This document shows, in pieces, positions 27,327-35,977 of a DNA stretch of 52,700 bases. The stretch lies in assembly GCF_001707885.1 (NCBI RefSeq), contig NZ_MASS01000029.1:1-52700 (forward strand). Reading direction: 5' to 3'. Within the stretch, counting starts at the first letter, position 1, and each line of letters starts with the position of its first letter. This stretch comes from Desulfosporosinus cupriresistens (GTDB lineage Bacteria; Bacillota; Desulfitobacteriia; Desulfitobacteriales; Desulfitobacteriaceae). Under the pieces are notes generated by a model, which saw nothing but the letters and a program-made list of their open reading frames with translations, was not told the DNA's origin and searched no databases. Made by a program: the position numbers and the translations under genes.

Positions 27327-27470
27327 CAACTGTGCTCCCTTCAAGAGTGAAGCTGTATTTCTGAGTGTTTCGACATGTAAGGCTAAATTCCTTTCCAATT
27401 TAATGCGATAATAGACTCGATGCTTAGGTAAGCCTTTTTTTCTACTAAGTTAAATAAAGGAGAGGCACGT

Positions 27471-28439
27471 TTGAACTGGTTTTTAAGCGAATTCAATATT
27501 CGAGCCTGGCGTCTGATCAGAAGTTACCGACTAGAAGCAGCCCCAAATGTTGCGCTGATTTACGGACCCAGAGGGATAGGTAAATCAACTATGTTGCGCT
27601 CTCTTTATCAACATAACAGGTTGAATGAAGAGAGTATATTTACAGATGCTTTGTCTTTTTCTCGTCAGTATGCTTACGCAGCTCAGGATAACAAGCTTAA
27701 GCTTTTTCGGCAACGATACCGCTCTACTCGGTTGCTTCTGATCGATGATCTTCAATTTTTTGAGGGCAAAGTTAAAACGATCGAAGAACTCCATTACACG
27801 TACGAATATGTCATTGGAAATGGAGGAAAGATGGTCATTTCACTTGAAGCCGATCTGCCACAGCTGGAATTTCTCGGGGAGCGGCTGGCGTCTCGTTTTT
27901 TAAGTGGCGTCGTCGTCCCAGTTAATCGCCCTCTTGAACATGAGATGGAGCGCTTCCTGGAGGAATATATTCATCAAAAACACCTTTTCATGGACAAATT
28001 GGTCGTGGGTGTTATTGCTGGGCTTACAGACAATTTAGCAGATGCCATGAGAGTCATTGAGCAATTTATTCAATTTGCAGAATTAGAAGAAGATGAACTT
28101 AGCTTGCAGTGTTTCCAAGTCTTTTGGGATAAGGAAGAAGAAAAAAGAAAAATGGTCGCTGACCCAATGAATATTATCAACATAGTTTCCCAGAATACGA
28201 AAGTTTCTGTTGAAGAATTGGTAGGGCCAAGTCGAAAGACTAATGTGAATGAAGCGAGACAATTGGCCATATATACGATACGGACTCTTTGCCAGATTTC
28301 TTTTCCGTTAATCGGCTGTTATTTTAATCGTAAACATTCTACCATGATAACTTCTTATCAAAAAATCCAGGCTAAGCTGGCAAGTGATCAAGAACTATAT
28401 AAAAAATATGAAATAATATTAAAGTCTTTTAAAGCATAG
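27471..28439 (+). CDS. DnaA-like AAA+ protein lacking domain I
   Basis: 322-residue paralogue of replication initiator DnaA. AAA+ domain: Walker A GPRGIGKST at residues 32-40, Walker B LLLIDDLQFF at 88-97 followed by GKVKTIEEL as in DnaA, and an arginine-finger-like RLASRF near 142. The C-terminal DnaA DNA-binding domain is clear (SVEELVGPSRK near 244, then ARQLAIYTIR and HSTMI for the usual DHTTV). Domains I and II, needed for helicase loading, are missing, and the body is divergent. TTG start after AAAGGAGA. It is not near an origin here. It may regulate replication like Hda or act as a transcription factor. Confidence 0.85.
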   Translation: MNWFLSEFNIRAWRLIRSYRLEAAPNVALIYGPRGIGKSTMLRSLYQHNRLNEESIFTDALSFSRQYAYAAQDNKLKLFRQRYRSTRLLLIDDLQFFEGKVKTIEELHYTYEYVIGNGGKMVISLEADLPQLEFLGERLASRFLSGVVVPVNRPLEHEMERFLEEYIHQKHLFMDKLVVGVIAGLTDNLADAMRVIEQFIQFAELEEDELSLQCFQVFWDKEEEKRKMVADPMNIINIVSQNTKVSVEELVGPSRKTNVNEARQLAIYTIRTLCQISFPLIGCYFNRKHSTMITSYQKIQAKLASDQELYKKYEIILKSFKA

Positions 28440-28500
28440 TTTTATACTTTTGTCTTTATAAGAACTTAGGCCTTAACGCATACATCAAATAATGCTAGAT

Positions 28501-28529
28501 TAGACAAAAATAATGTGATTTACTAGAGT
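28501..28529 (+). promoter_or_regulatory. Possible promoter of pfkA
   Basis: TAGACA, a 17-bp spacer and TAGAGT, 41 bp before the pfkA start. Confidence 0.4.
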
Positions 28530-28569
28530 AGAAACTATGATAAAGAAGATAATGTGAAGGGGTGATACT

Positions 28570-29541
28570 ATGCTGGGTAAAATACAACGGATTGGGGTGC
28601 TAACTAGTGGAGGAGATGCTCCAGGTATGAATGCAGCCCTTCGCGCAGTGGTGCGGAAAGGGATTTACCATGGGCTTGAGGTTTACGGAGTAAGTCGTGG
28701 CTATGAGGGGCTTATACACGGAGAAATTCAAGAAATGAGTATTGGTTCAGTTGCAGATATTGTGCTTCGTGGTGGAACGATATTGAAGACAGCACGTTCC
28801 GAAGAAATGCGGACCCAAGAAGGACAGCAAATGGCTCTAGAACAGTTACATAAGCATAAAATTGAAGCATTGGTGGTAATTGGAGGGGATGGGTCTTTTC
28901 GAGGAGCCCAAACTCTAGTCGCTCAGGGTATTCAGATTGTGGGGATTCCAGGAACTATTGACAATGATATCGCTGGAACTGATCTAACAATAGGATTCGA
29001 TACAGCAACGAATACCGTCGTGGATGCCGTGAGTAAAATTCGAGATACAGCGTCTTCTCACGAACGGACGTTTATAGTGGAAGTTATGGGAAGAAATTGC
29101 GGAAATATTGCGCTTCAGGCAGGTTTAGCCTGTGGAGCTGAATCAATCTTGGTCCCTGAAATTCCGTATAATCTAGATGAAATCAGTGATAAATTAAAGC
29201 GTGGTCATCAACGTGGGAAAAACCATAGCATTATCTTAGTTTCCGAAGGCGTGGGAAGCGCATATAAAATCGGAGAAGAATTGCGATCCCGTTCAGGGTT
29301 TGAGACTCGGATCACTGTTTTAGGCCATATACAACGTGGAGGAAACCCAAGTGCTTTAGATGCCGTGATTGCCGCAGGCATGGGTGGCAAAGCGGTTGAG
29401 ATCATTTTGGAGAAAGAATCTAATAAGATGACTGCTTATGTCGATCAAGCCGTTGTCTCTAGACCCCTAGATGCCGCTTATGGTATACGGCGACCATTTA
29501 ATAAAGAACTCTATAATCTAGCGAATGAACTTTCGATTTAG
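28570..29541 (+). CDS. pfkA: ATP-dependent 6-phosphofructokinase
   Basis: Phosphorylates fructose 6-phosphate, the committed step of glycolysis. 323 residues, as in bacterial ATP-PFK. ATP-site TSGGDAPGMNAA near residue 12, GGDGSFRGA near 103, catalytic TIDND near 128 with the base Asp, and MGRNCG near 169. The Gly in GGDGS marks an ATP rather than a pyrophosphate enzyme. GAAGGGGTG precedes ATG. pgi follows 38 bp later, so the two probably share a transcript. Confidence 0.96.
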   Translation: MLGKIQRIGVLTSGGDAPGMNAALRAVVRKGIYHGLEVYGVSRGYEGLIHGEIQEMSIGSVADIVLRGGTILKTARSEEMRTQEGQQMALEQLHKHKIEALVVIGGDGSFRGAQTLVAQGIQIVGIPGTIDNDIAGTDLTIGFDTATNTVVDAVSKIRDTASSHERTFIVEVMGRNCGNIALQAGLACGAESILVPEIPYNLDEISDKLKRGHQRGKNHSIILVSEGVGSAYKIGEELRSRSGFETRITVLGHIQRGGNPSALDAVIAAGMGGKAVEIILEKESNKMTAYVDQAVVSRPLDAAYGIRRPFNKELYNLANELSI

Positions 29542-29579
29542 CATACATCAGAAAATAATTTTAGAGATGAGGGTGAATA

Positions 29580-31007
29580 ATGGAAAACCAAGCAAGACCT
29601 ACAATAATGATCGATTATACAGGAATGATGAGTAGCTATCAAAATCCGAAGGGGTTTAAAGAAGAGGAACTGTTGGGGCTTCAGAACGCTCTGGACCAAG
29701 CGCAGGTTTCACTCTTGACCCGAAGAGAGGCTGGAGAGCTTGATTTCTCAAAGCTTTTGGTTTCCATGAAAACCGAGCTCTCAGAAATAATTGAATATGC
29801 TAATACTATTGCTCCTAAATTTGAAAATTTTGTAGTTTTGGGAATCGGGGGATCTGCTCTAGGACCGTTAGCTGTTCACCAAGCACTAAATCATTACTAT
29901 TATAATGAACTTTCTCCGGCCGAGCGTGGTCACCGCCCCCGCTTTTATGTCGTGGATAATATTGATCCGGTACGCGTGAATGAGTTGTTGCAGATGCTTG
30001 AGCCAAGCAAAACTCTTTTTAATGTAATTTCAAAATCAGGTAACACCTCAGAAACTATGGCTCAATTTCTAATTGTTCGAGATACCTTACGACGGGTATG
30101 TGGAGACAGCTACGCTGAACATATTGTCGTCACGACAGATAAAGAAAAGGGAAATCTCCTGCCGATTGCTCTGAAAGAGGGATATAAACGGTTTGTGATT
30201 CCCGCTGGAATTGGCGGGCGCTTCTCAGAACTGACGCCCGTAGGATTGCTTGCTGCCGCTATATGCGGGGTTGATATTAATCAGCTGCTTGAAGGTGCTT
30301 TAGTAATGGATCAGCAGATCCGGGCAGCTAAGGGGGTAACCTCTAATCCGGCACAATTACGAGCGGCCCTAGCTCTTTTGTCATGGCAAAAGGGAAAAAA
30401 TATCTCGGTGTTTATGCCCTATGCGGACGGTTTAAAAACAATGGCGGACTGGTATGCTCAATTGTGGGCTGAAAGCTTAGGGAAAGGTTACGATCGACAG
30501 GGACGTGCTGTTCACATCGGACAGACACCTGTGAAAGCGTTGGGGGTAACAGATCAACATTCCCAAGTTCAGTTATATGCTGAGGGGCCCGATGATAAGG
30601 TCATAACCTTTGTAGCCGTAGAGAAATTTAAGGAATCTCAAGAGATTCCGATCGATTTAGAGTTACCGGAAGACATTCAATTCTTAGGGGGGCGAACCCT
30701 GGAAGAGCTGTTGTTCGCGGAACAAAAAGCAACCGAATACGCCTTGACCCTTGCTGGGCGGCAACATCAGAAGATTATACTACCCACCTTAGATGCTTAT
30801 CATGTAGGGCAATTACTTCTCCTTCTTGAGTGGGAGACGGCCTATATGGGTGAGTTATTGAACATCAATGCTTTCGACCAACCGGGAGTCGAGGAAGGTA
30901 AGAACGGGACATATGCTTTAATGGGTCGCCAGGGATATGAAGCCAGGAAACGTGACATTGAAGAGTATGGTAAAACACGATATGTTTTTGGGGAGGAAGT
31001 GTCTTAG
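29580..31007 (+). CDS. pgi: Glucose-6-phosphate isomerase
   Basis: Interconverts glucose 6-phosphate and fructose 6-phosphate. 475 residues, close to the Firmicutes form. VLGIGGSALGP near residue 85, SKSGNTSET near 149 (phosphate-binding loop), and the C-terminal signature GQTPVKALGVTDQHSQVQLY near 318-337. ATG follows GATGAGGG. The neighbouring pfkA uses its product. Confidence 0.96.
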   Translation: MENQARPTIMIDYTGMMSSYQNPKGFKEEELLGLQNALDQAQVSLLTRREAGELDFSKLLVSMKTELSEIIEYANTIAPKFENFVVLGIGGSALGPLAVHQALNHYYYNELSPAERGHRPRFYVVDNIDPVRVNELLQMLEPSKTLFNVISKSGNTSETMAQFLIVRDTLRRVCGDSYAEHIVVTTDKEKGNLLPIALKEGYKRFVIPAGIGGRFSELTPVGLLAAAICGVDINQLLEGALVMDQQIRAAKGVTSNPAQLRAALALLSWQKGKNISVFMPYADGLKTMADWYAQLWAESLGKGYDRQGRAVHIGQTPVKALGVTDQHSQVQLYAEGPDDKVITFVAVEKFKESQEIPIDLELPEDIQFLGGRTLEELLFAEQKATEYALTLAGRQHQKIILPTLDAYHVGQLLLLLEWETAYMGELLNINAFDQPGVEEGKNGTYALMGRQGYEARKRDIEEYGKTRYVFGEEVS

Positions 31008-31189
31008 CTCGTTTGTACACGCTACACTAAGCAGAAGCTTTTTCTGGTTGCTGTCGACGGGGGTGTAGAACGACCTTAGGGCTTGTGGAACAGCTCCTAT
31101 ATGGGGCCTTGTGCTAGGAAAGCTTGCAAAGTACTTGTGTCAATCATGATACGGTCTGTATGGTTTTCTGGAAATTGAAATTACGCTTG
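31008..31189. other. Intergenic region after pgi with possible RNA structure
   Basis: No credible reading frame. CAGCTCC and GGGGCCTTG can form a small hairpin near 31091-31113 inside a CCTTAG/CTAGG pairing, and GGTTG/CGACC flanks 31047-31074. It matches no RNA family I can name, including SRP RNA. The adjacent 31240-31484 has no feature apart from the ribosome site of the next gene. Confidence 0.3.
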
Positions 31190-31239
31190 AAAAGCCCTCC
31201 CCAAGTAGAGGATTGATTCTACTCAAGAGGGCTTTTTTG
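31190..31239 (+). terminator. Terminator after pgi
   Basis: AAAAGCCCTC pairs with GAGGGCTTTT around an inner AGTAGA/TCTACT stem, and TTTGTG follows. It is 180 bp beyond pgi, so any RNA in between ends here. Confidence 0.75.
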
Positions 31240-31484
31240 TGTTGTTATATACAATGTAAGTTTTCTGTCCGAGAGAAAATCTATCGTGATCTTTAGAGAA
31301 ACAAGCTTAGAGAGCCCTTCTTCTGGTGTTTCCCTGTAAAAATAAAGGGTGCTACTGGTGGATGGATAAGAGCTGGTATCATAGTAGAAGAATAAACGGT
31401 CTCTCACATGTGGAGTTTGTTTAACTGGAACAAGAAGGAATTTAGCTGAAATGAGTCGAATTCTCTTCTAGAGAGGTGAAGCAA

Positions 31485-33590
31485 GTGGAACCTATTTTTG
31501 CGCTTGATATTGGAACCCGTATGGTGATGGGACTTGTCATGACTAAGAACAAAGAGCAGGGTTATGAAATTATAGCTAGCGCTAAGACAGAACATAAGCA
31601 GCGTGCCATGTATGATGGGCAAGTTCATGATGTCGATGAAGTTGCTCGGGCTGTTATTAAAGTCAAAGAGGCCCTTGAAAAAAAACTTGATATGCCCTTA
31701 AAACAAGTAGCTGTGGCGGCCGCAGGTCGGGCGCTCCGAACCGAAGTTGCTTGTGCTGAACATAAGGAACCTCTTCCTGTGCGCTGGGAAAGGGAGGATG
31801 TATTAGCTTTAGAAATGGAAGCAGTGCATCTGGCACTTCGCCAATTGCAGTCATCAACAGATGATGATGCTCAAAGCTATCACTGTGTTGGCTACAGCCC
31901 CATCGCCTGGTGGAATGAGGGAGAGGAAATTTCTAATTTGATTGGGCAGAGGGGGAGAGTCGCAAAGGTTTCAGTGATTGCAACCTTCTTGCCCCGGACT
32001 GTTGTTGATGGTTTGGTAGCAGTATTAAGTCAGGTAGGTCTAGAAATGACAAGTCTAACTCTGGAACCCATTGCGGCAGGTCAAGCAGCCATTCCAATGA
32101 ACATGAGGCGCCTTAATCTGGCTTTGGTCGATATTGGGGCTGGAACCGCGGATATAGCCTTGACACGGAATGGTTCATTTTTCGCCTATGGGATGGTCCC
32201 TATGGCTGGTGATGAGGTCACTGAAGCGATCTGCACGCACTATTTGTTGGATTTTAAGGTAGGAGAAAAAGTTAAACGGGAAATAACTACCAAAGCACAA
32301 CTGAGTTTTAAGGATTTTCTCGGAGCTAAAGTCGTCGCCCAAAAAGAAGATGTTTTAAATGTAATTATGTCAGTGGTCGGCAAATTAGCGGAGAGTATTT
32401 CAAAAGAGATTCTAATTCTCAACAACGACGTTCCTCAAGCCATTATTCTGATTGGCGGAGGGAGTTTAACTCCTATGCTTTCTGAAATGATCGCTGAGAC
32501 CTTGGGAATTCCTCAGAATAGAGTTGGGATTCAAGTCAGAGAACGGTTAGGAGAGATCTTTGGGGAAAAGAGTTTAAAGGGACCGGAAAGTGTTACCCCA
32601 ATCGGAATTGGAATTGCTGCGCTGGAAGGCAAAGGGCTTCAGTATTACAGCGTGACGGTGAACAATACGATTGTTTCGATTTTTGAAATACAACTTGCGA
32701 CGGTAGCTGAAGCTCTGCTCGCTGCGGGTATATTGCCGCGATCTTTTTTTGGTAAGCCGGGAGCAGCATTGACGTTTGAATGGAATTGCGAAATGAGGGT
32801 TATTAAGGGAACGCTGGGAAGCCCTGCCCAATTATCGGTTAATGGCATACCGGGTAAATTAGAACAGGCCTTAAAAGCAGGTGATCAAATTACGTTCATA
32901 CCCGGAGAGCCGGGAAACGATGCCCAAGTGAGCTTTAAAGAGGTGTTGCCTCCACATGATGCAAAGTGGATATTATGGAACGGTCAACGCGAGATTTATG
33001 CCCCGCAGGTTTTGGTGAATAATCAGCTAGCCTACGAAACAGATAAGATTCTTGATGGATATAAAATAACTTACATCCCCAATGATGACTTAAATAATCT
33101 TCTTAAGCAAAAGGGCTATAACCTGCAAAAGAAAGAAGAGATAGAATATAGGGTCAATGGAGAAGCACATAATATTAACCTAGACCGAGAGATTTTGGTC
33201 AATGGTTGTAGGGTTGAGGATAGTAGTATAATCGATGATGGAGATTCAATAGAAGTTAATACCAAGCAGATCATGATCGGTGAGCTGGGGCTTCTGCCTA
33301 GGCCGTTCATTTTTAGCGTAAATGGAGTAGAAATAGAATTTCCTCCGCAAGAAACGATCATTTCCTTCCGTGGAATGCCTGTGTCGGAGAACCAACCGCT
33401 TGAGGATGGAATGGACCTGAGGGTAGATGGATTTAAGCGCATGCCAATCCTTTCAGACCTTTTGCCCTACGTCAAGTTTCCTGAAGAGGTCCCGCCAGGG
33501 TCCTCATTAAAACTAAGAGTCAATGGTCAAATAGCTGAATTTACAACTGTTTTACATCCGGGTGACCGCGTGACGGCGATTTGGAATTAA
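31485..33590 (+). CDS. FtsA-like actin-fold ATPase with repeated C-terminal domain
   Basis: 701 residues from GTG at 31485 (AGAGAGG 8 nt upstream; GTG at 31476 overlaps that site). Residues 1-380 are FtsA/PilM-like: phosphate-1 FALDIGTRMV, an SHS2-type insert with VAVAAAGRALRTE near 75, phosphate-2 VDIGAGTADIAL near 213 and adenosine motif ILIGGGSLTPM near 323. Residues about 450-701 hold four or five units starting VNG or VNN and ending in a DGD/PGD-turn plus a beta strand. The usual FtsA membrane-binding tail is absent. It is about 280 residues longer than FtsA, so probably not the division FtsA. Followed by a small membrane protein gene. Confidence 0.85.
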   Translation: MEPIFALDIGTRMVMGLVMTKNKEQGYEIIASAKTEHKQRAMYDGQVHDVDEVARAVIKVKEALEKKLDMPLKQVAVAAAGRALRTEVACAEHKEPLPVRWEREDVLALEMEAVHLALRQLQSSTDDDAQSYHCVGYSPIAWWNEGEEISNLIGQRGRVAKVSVIATFLPRTVVDGLVAVLSQVGLEMTSLTLEPIAAGQAAIPMNMRRLNLALVDIGAGTADIALTRNGSFFAYGMVPMAGDEVTEAICTHYLLDFKVGEKVKREITTKAQLSFKDFLGAKVVAQKEDVLNVIMSVVGKLAESISKEILILNNDVPQAIILIGGGSLTPMLSEMIAETLGIPQNRVGIQVRERLGEIFGEKSLKGPESVTPIGIGIAALEGKGLQYYSVTVNNTIVSIFEIQLATVAEALLAAGILPRSFFGKPGAALTFEWNCEMRVIKGTLGSPAQLSVNGIPGKLEQALKAGDQITFIPGEPGNDAQVSFKEVLPPHDAKWILWNGQREIYAPQVLVNNQLAYETDKILDGYKITYIPNDDLNNLLKQKGYNLQKKEEIEYRVNGEAHNINLDREILVNGCRVEDSSIIDDGDSIEVNTKQIMIGELGLLPRPFIFSVNGVEIEFPPQETIISFRGMPVSENQPLEDGMDLRVDGFKRMPILSDLLPYVKFPEEVPPGSSLKLRVNGQIAEFTTVLHPGDRVTAIWN

Positions 33591-33646
33591 AAACACTTGA
33601 CAATCAGGCTATAGGTCATAAAATAGTAATGGAGGTGTATAGAGAA

Positions 33647-33844
33647 ATGTTAGAAGGATTAATGGTCCTAATTGCAATTGCTATTTTATTTGTTACATTG
33701 TACTCCGATGCAGGCTCGGCTAAAAAGAAACATTCCACCTATTTTCAAAAGGTTCAGAAACCGACTAAGAAAACAGTACGAGAGCTTACGATGCCCGATT
33801 CCAGTCAAAATGATGGTTTTTTTGCAAAACTTAATAGTTTATAA
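33647..33844 (+). CDS. Small single-span membrane protein
   Basis: 65 residues from ATG at 33647, chosen because GGAGGTG lies 9 nt upstream; the frame is open from 33581 but has no earlier ribosome site. One helix at residues 4-20 then a basic tail (KKKHSTYF, KPTKKTV). It lies 56 bp after the FtsA-like gene and before a terminator, so it may be a membrane partner for that protein (inference). Confidence 0.65.
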   Translation: MLEGLMVLIAIAILFVTLYSDAGSAKKKHSTYFQKVQKPTKKTVRELTMPDSSQNDGFFAKLNSL

Positions 33845-33848
33845 GCTT

Positions 33849-33884
33849 AACAGATCCGATGGTGACATCGGATCTGTTATTTAT
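33849..33884 (+). terminator. Terminator after the FtsA-like unit
   Basis: A perfect 13-bp stem AACAGATCCGATG/CATCGGATCTGTT with loop GTGA, then ATTTAT. Confidence 0.75.
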
Positions 33885-33892
33885 GACGAAAC

Positions 33893-33921
33893 TTGAGACC
33901 ATTGCTATTTCAGGATATAAT
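33893..33921 (+). promoter_or_regulatory. Sigma-A promoter of lgt
   Basis: TTGAGA, a 17-bp spacer and a perfect TATAAT. The transcript would have a leader of about 75 nt, ending in a CGGG/CCCG turn and seven T just before the ribosome site (33975-33985). Confidence 0.65.
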
Positions 33922-34001
33922 ACTATGCAGAAGATGGCTTATATCCGAAGAGTTGGGTCTAAATTCGGGAACCCGGTCTTTTTTTAATGAAGGAGGAAAA
34001 A

Positions 34002-34787
34002 ATGCATCAGTATTGGTTCTTTATCGGAAGTTTTCCTTTGCGTGCTTACGGGACACTTTTCGCCTTGGCCTTCATCCTCGGAGTGGGCGTAACGCTTTAT
34101 TTTACCAAAGCTGAAGGACGCCCCGAATACATGGAGATATTAATGGATTTAGCACCCCTTCTGCTTATTTCAGGTATCTTGGGTGCTCGCTTTTGGCAGG
34201 TGTTTTTTTTCGATTGGGCATATTATAGCAAATATCCTGGCGAAATCATCGCCGTTTGGCATGGCGGACTTTCGATTCAAGGTGGTGTGGTCGGGGCGTT
34301 ATTAGTTGGCGGAATCTACGTCTGGCGAAAGAAGTTACCCTTTTGGGAGCTAGCTGATTTAGCTGCGCCAGGGCTTATGTTGGCCCAAGCGATTGGAAGA
34401 GATGCCAATCTAATGAATGGTGATGCTTTTGGCGGGCCAACAGGAGGAGATTTTGGAATACTCTATCCAGTTGGGACAATTGCCCGTGACACTTTTGGGA
34501 ACCAACCGTTGTGGCCGGCAGAAGTTTGGGAAGGGCAGGTTGATGTTATAATTTTTGCCTTACTTGTGATTCTTAAATTGAAAAAATGGCCATCGGGCAC
34601 AATTTTTTTGTTATATTTAATCCTTTACAACTTATCTAGATTTTTTCTGGAAAATCTCCGAGGGGATAGCCCACGGTTTCTGTTCAACTGGTCTGCAGCC
34701 CAATGGAGCAGCATGGCGGCTGTATTAATTGCCTTATTACTTCTAGCTTGGAGGATATGGAGAGAGCGGAAACATGAGGCAGCTTAG
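34002..34787 (+). CDS. lgt: Prolipoprotein diacylglyceryl transferase
   Basis: Adds diacylglycerol to the lipobox Cys of prolipoproteins; multi-span membrane enzyme. 261 residues from ATG at 34002, with AAGGAGG upstream; the ATG at 33987 precedes that site. HGGLSIQGG near residue 86 and GRDANLMNGDAFGGPT near 130 correspond to the family signature (usual GRxxNFxNxE), with His and Arg needed for catalysis kept. Seven or so helices. Substrates include the OppA and the PLD-like lipoproteins in this window. Confidence 0.94.
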   Translation: MHQYWFFIGSFPLRAYGTLFALAFILGVGVTLYFTKAEGRPEYMEILMDLAPLLLISGILGARFWQVFFFDWAYYSKYPGEIIAVWHGGLSIQGGVVGALLVGGIYVWRKKLPFWELADLAAPGLMLAQAIGRDANLMNGDAFGGPTGGDFGILYPVGTIARDTFGNQPLWPAEVWEGQVDVIIFALLVILKLKKWPSGTIFLLYLILYNLSRFFLENLRGDSPRFLFNWSAAQWSSMAAVLIALLLLAWRIWRERKHEAA

Positions 34788-34825
34788 GTGTTTTGCGTGG
34801 CCCCGGGCTTGAACACTACTTCGAG

Positions 34826-35257
34826 TTAGACTTTCTGAATGGTACAGAATAGCGTTTCTTCGCTACCTAGAATCAATTGAATGGCTTCTAAATATTTGTT
34901 TTGTTTCTCGCGAGTATTCGTGTGTTCGTGAATCCCGACAAGGTGGTCTAATATTTCCGAACGTATCGAGATTTGTAATCCTTCGGATGTACCCGTATAT
35001 TGAAAGTGATAATCATGTTGTTTCTTTTCATTCACAGTTAAAGTTCCACGTCCGTAGGTTGCGCGGTTTAATACCTGAAAGGCGTCAATGGCGCAGGAAT
35101 GAGTGTAAGCAGTAACCAACAGTTGGGAGGTCGGTGCAGGACGAATTCCCAGTTCGCGCATGGCAATCTGTGCTACACGAAAACCTAAGGCAATTTCTGG
35201 ACAAGTATGACCGTGAAAATCAATAACCTGCTCCCAAGGCGTTTTTTCAACACACAT
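34826..35257 (-). CDS. FmdE-like protein
   Basis: 143-residue protein with the N-terminal domain of FmdE/FwdE (formylmethanofuran dehydrogenase subunit E). FHGHTCPEIALGFR near residue 13, THSCAIDAFQ near 52 and ATYGRGTL near 66 fit the family. The C-terminal zinc-ribbon of longer members is missing. In Clostridia such proteins occur with molybdopterin or metal-enzyme genes; none is near here. ATG after AAAGGGGGAA. Function unassigned. Confidence 0.85.
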   Translation of the reverse strand: MCVEKTPWEQVIDFHGHTCPEIALGFRVAQIAMRELGIRPAPTSQLLVTAYTHSCAIDAFQVLNRATYGRGTLTVNEKKQHDYHFQYTGTSEGLQISIRSEILDHLVGIHEHTNTREKQNKYLEAIQLILGSEETLFCTIQKV

Positions 35258-35433
35258 AGATCGTTCCCCCTTTTACTATGTTAAGTATATTGTATAACTA
35301 TAGAACTTTAATATAAAGTACTTAGTATATTTTATAAACAAATGCTGTTTAAGCGCAGGAGTTTTAAGTCGAAAGATAGAAAATTATTAGGAATCCTCCA
35401 GAAAGGTTGCTTTGTGAATAGCACAAAAAATGC

Positions 35434-35470
35434 AAGAGAGGGAAATCTCATAGTGAGATTTCCCTCTCTT
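35434..35470 (-). terminator. Terminator of the TIGR04086-type gene
   Basis: A perfect 17-bp stem with a 3-nt loop. On the minus strand it is followed by GCATTTTTTG; on the plus strand no T run follows. Confidence 0.7.
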
Positions 35471-35499
35471 CGCAAAAGAAGTGATTTCTTGGATTGTGT

Positions 35500-35871
35500 T
35501 CAGGACTTTGGAAATAGTACTCCGATGATTCCGCCTACTCCACCAGAAACAAGCGCCAAGATGCTTTTCTCTCCCATTTTTAACCACGATGGGGTTTCTG
35601 ACCAGAAAATAGCGGATAGGACTAGCACCAAGAAGATAAATCCTAGGCCAACAGCCAATCCATAGTACAATCCTCTTGTGCCTGCTTGATGAGCTGTGAT
35701 AAAAGCAGCGATGAAGATACTTGCGCCAAAGATAATGTTGATTGATAGATCAGATTCAGGAAGTGATGTGTAGGAAAGTAGGAGCCCGAAGATAAGTGAC
35801 AATGACAATGCTAAGACGGTCGCCATGAGTATTCCTTTTAGAATTAAACTAAACTGAAAGGATTTTAACAT
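35500..35871 (-). CDS. TIGR04086-type four-span membrane protein
   Basis: 123 residues with four hydrophobic helices (about 12-32, 42-60, 67-87 and 104-120). The pattern of a TSLPE-type loop after helix 1 and an AAFITAHQAGTRGLYYGLAVG segment suits the TIGR04086/YrzE family seen in spore formers. ATG with GGAGGGA 6 nt upstream. Function unknown. Confidence 0.8.
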   Translation of the reverse strand: MLKSFQFSLILKGILMATVLALSLSLIFGLLLSYTSLPESDLSINIIFGASIFIAAFITAHQAGTRGLYYGLAVGLGFIFLVLVLSAIFWSETPSWLKMGEKSILALVSGGVGGIIGVLFPKS

Positions 35872-35977
35872 TAGTTATCCCTCCTTTGATTGATAACACC
35901 TATGCCTCAATTAAAAGGAGTATGACAGCTAAACGCTATAAAATACAAAGATTGAGAAATTTTAAGGAGGAATCGAA

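Noticed and set aside
31040..31130. SRP (4.5S-like) RNA after pgi
   Set aside because: The conserved GGAAG-type SRP core motif is not present.
31219..31628. Two minus-strand frames of 62 and 74 codons before the FtsA-like gene
   Set aside because: No ribosome sites; one runs through the pgi terminator and the other overlaps the start of the FtsA-like gene.
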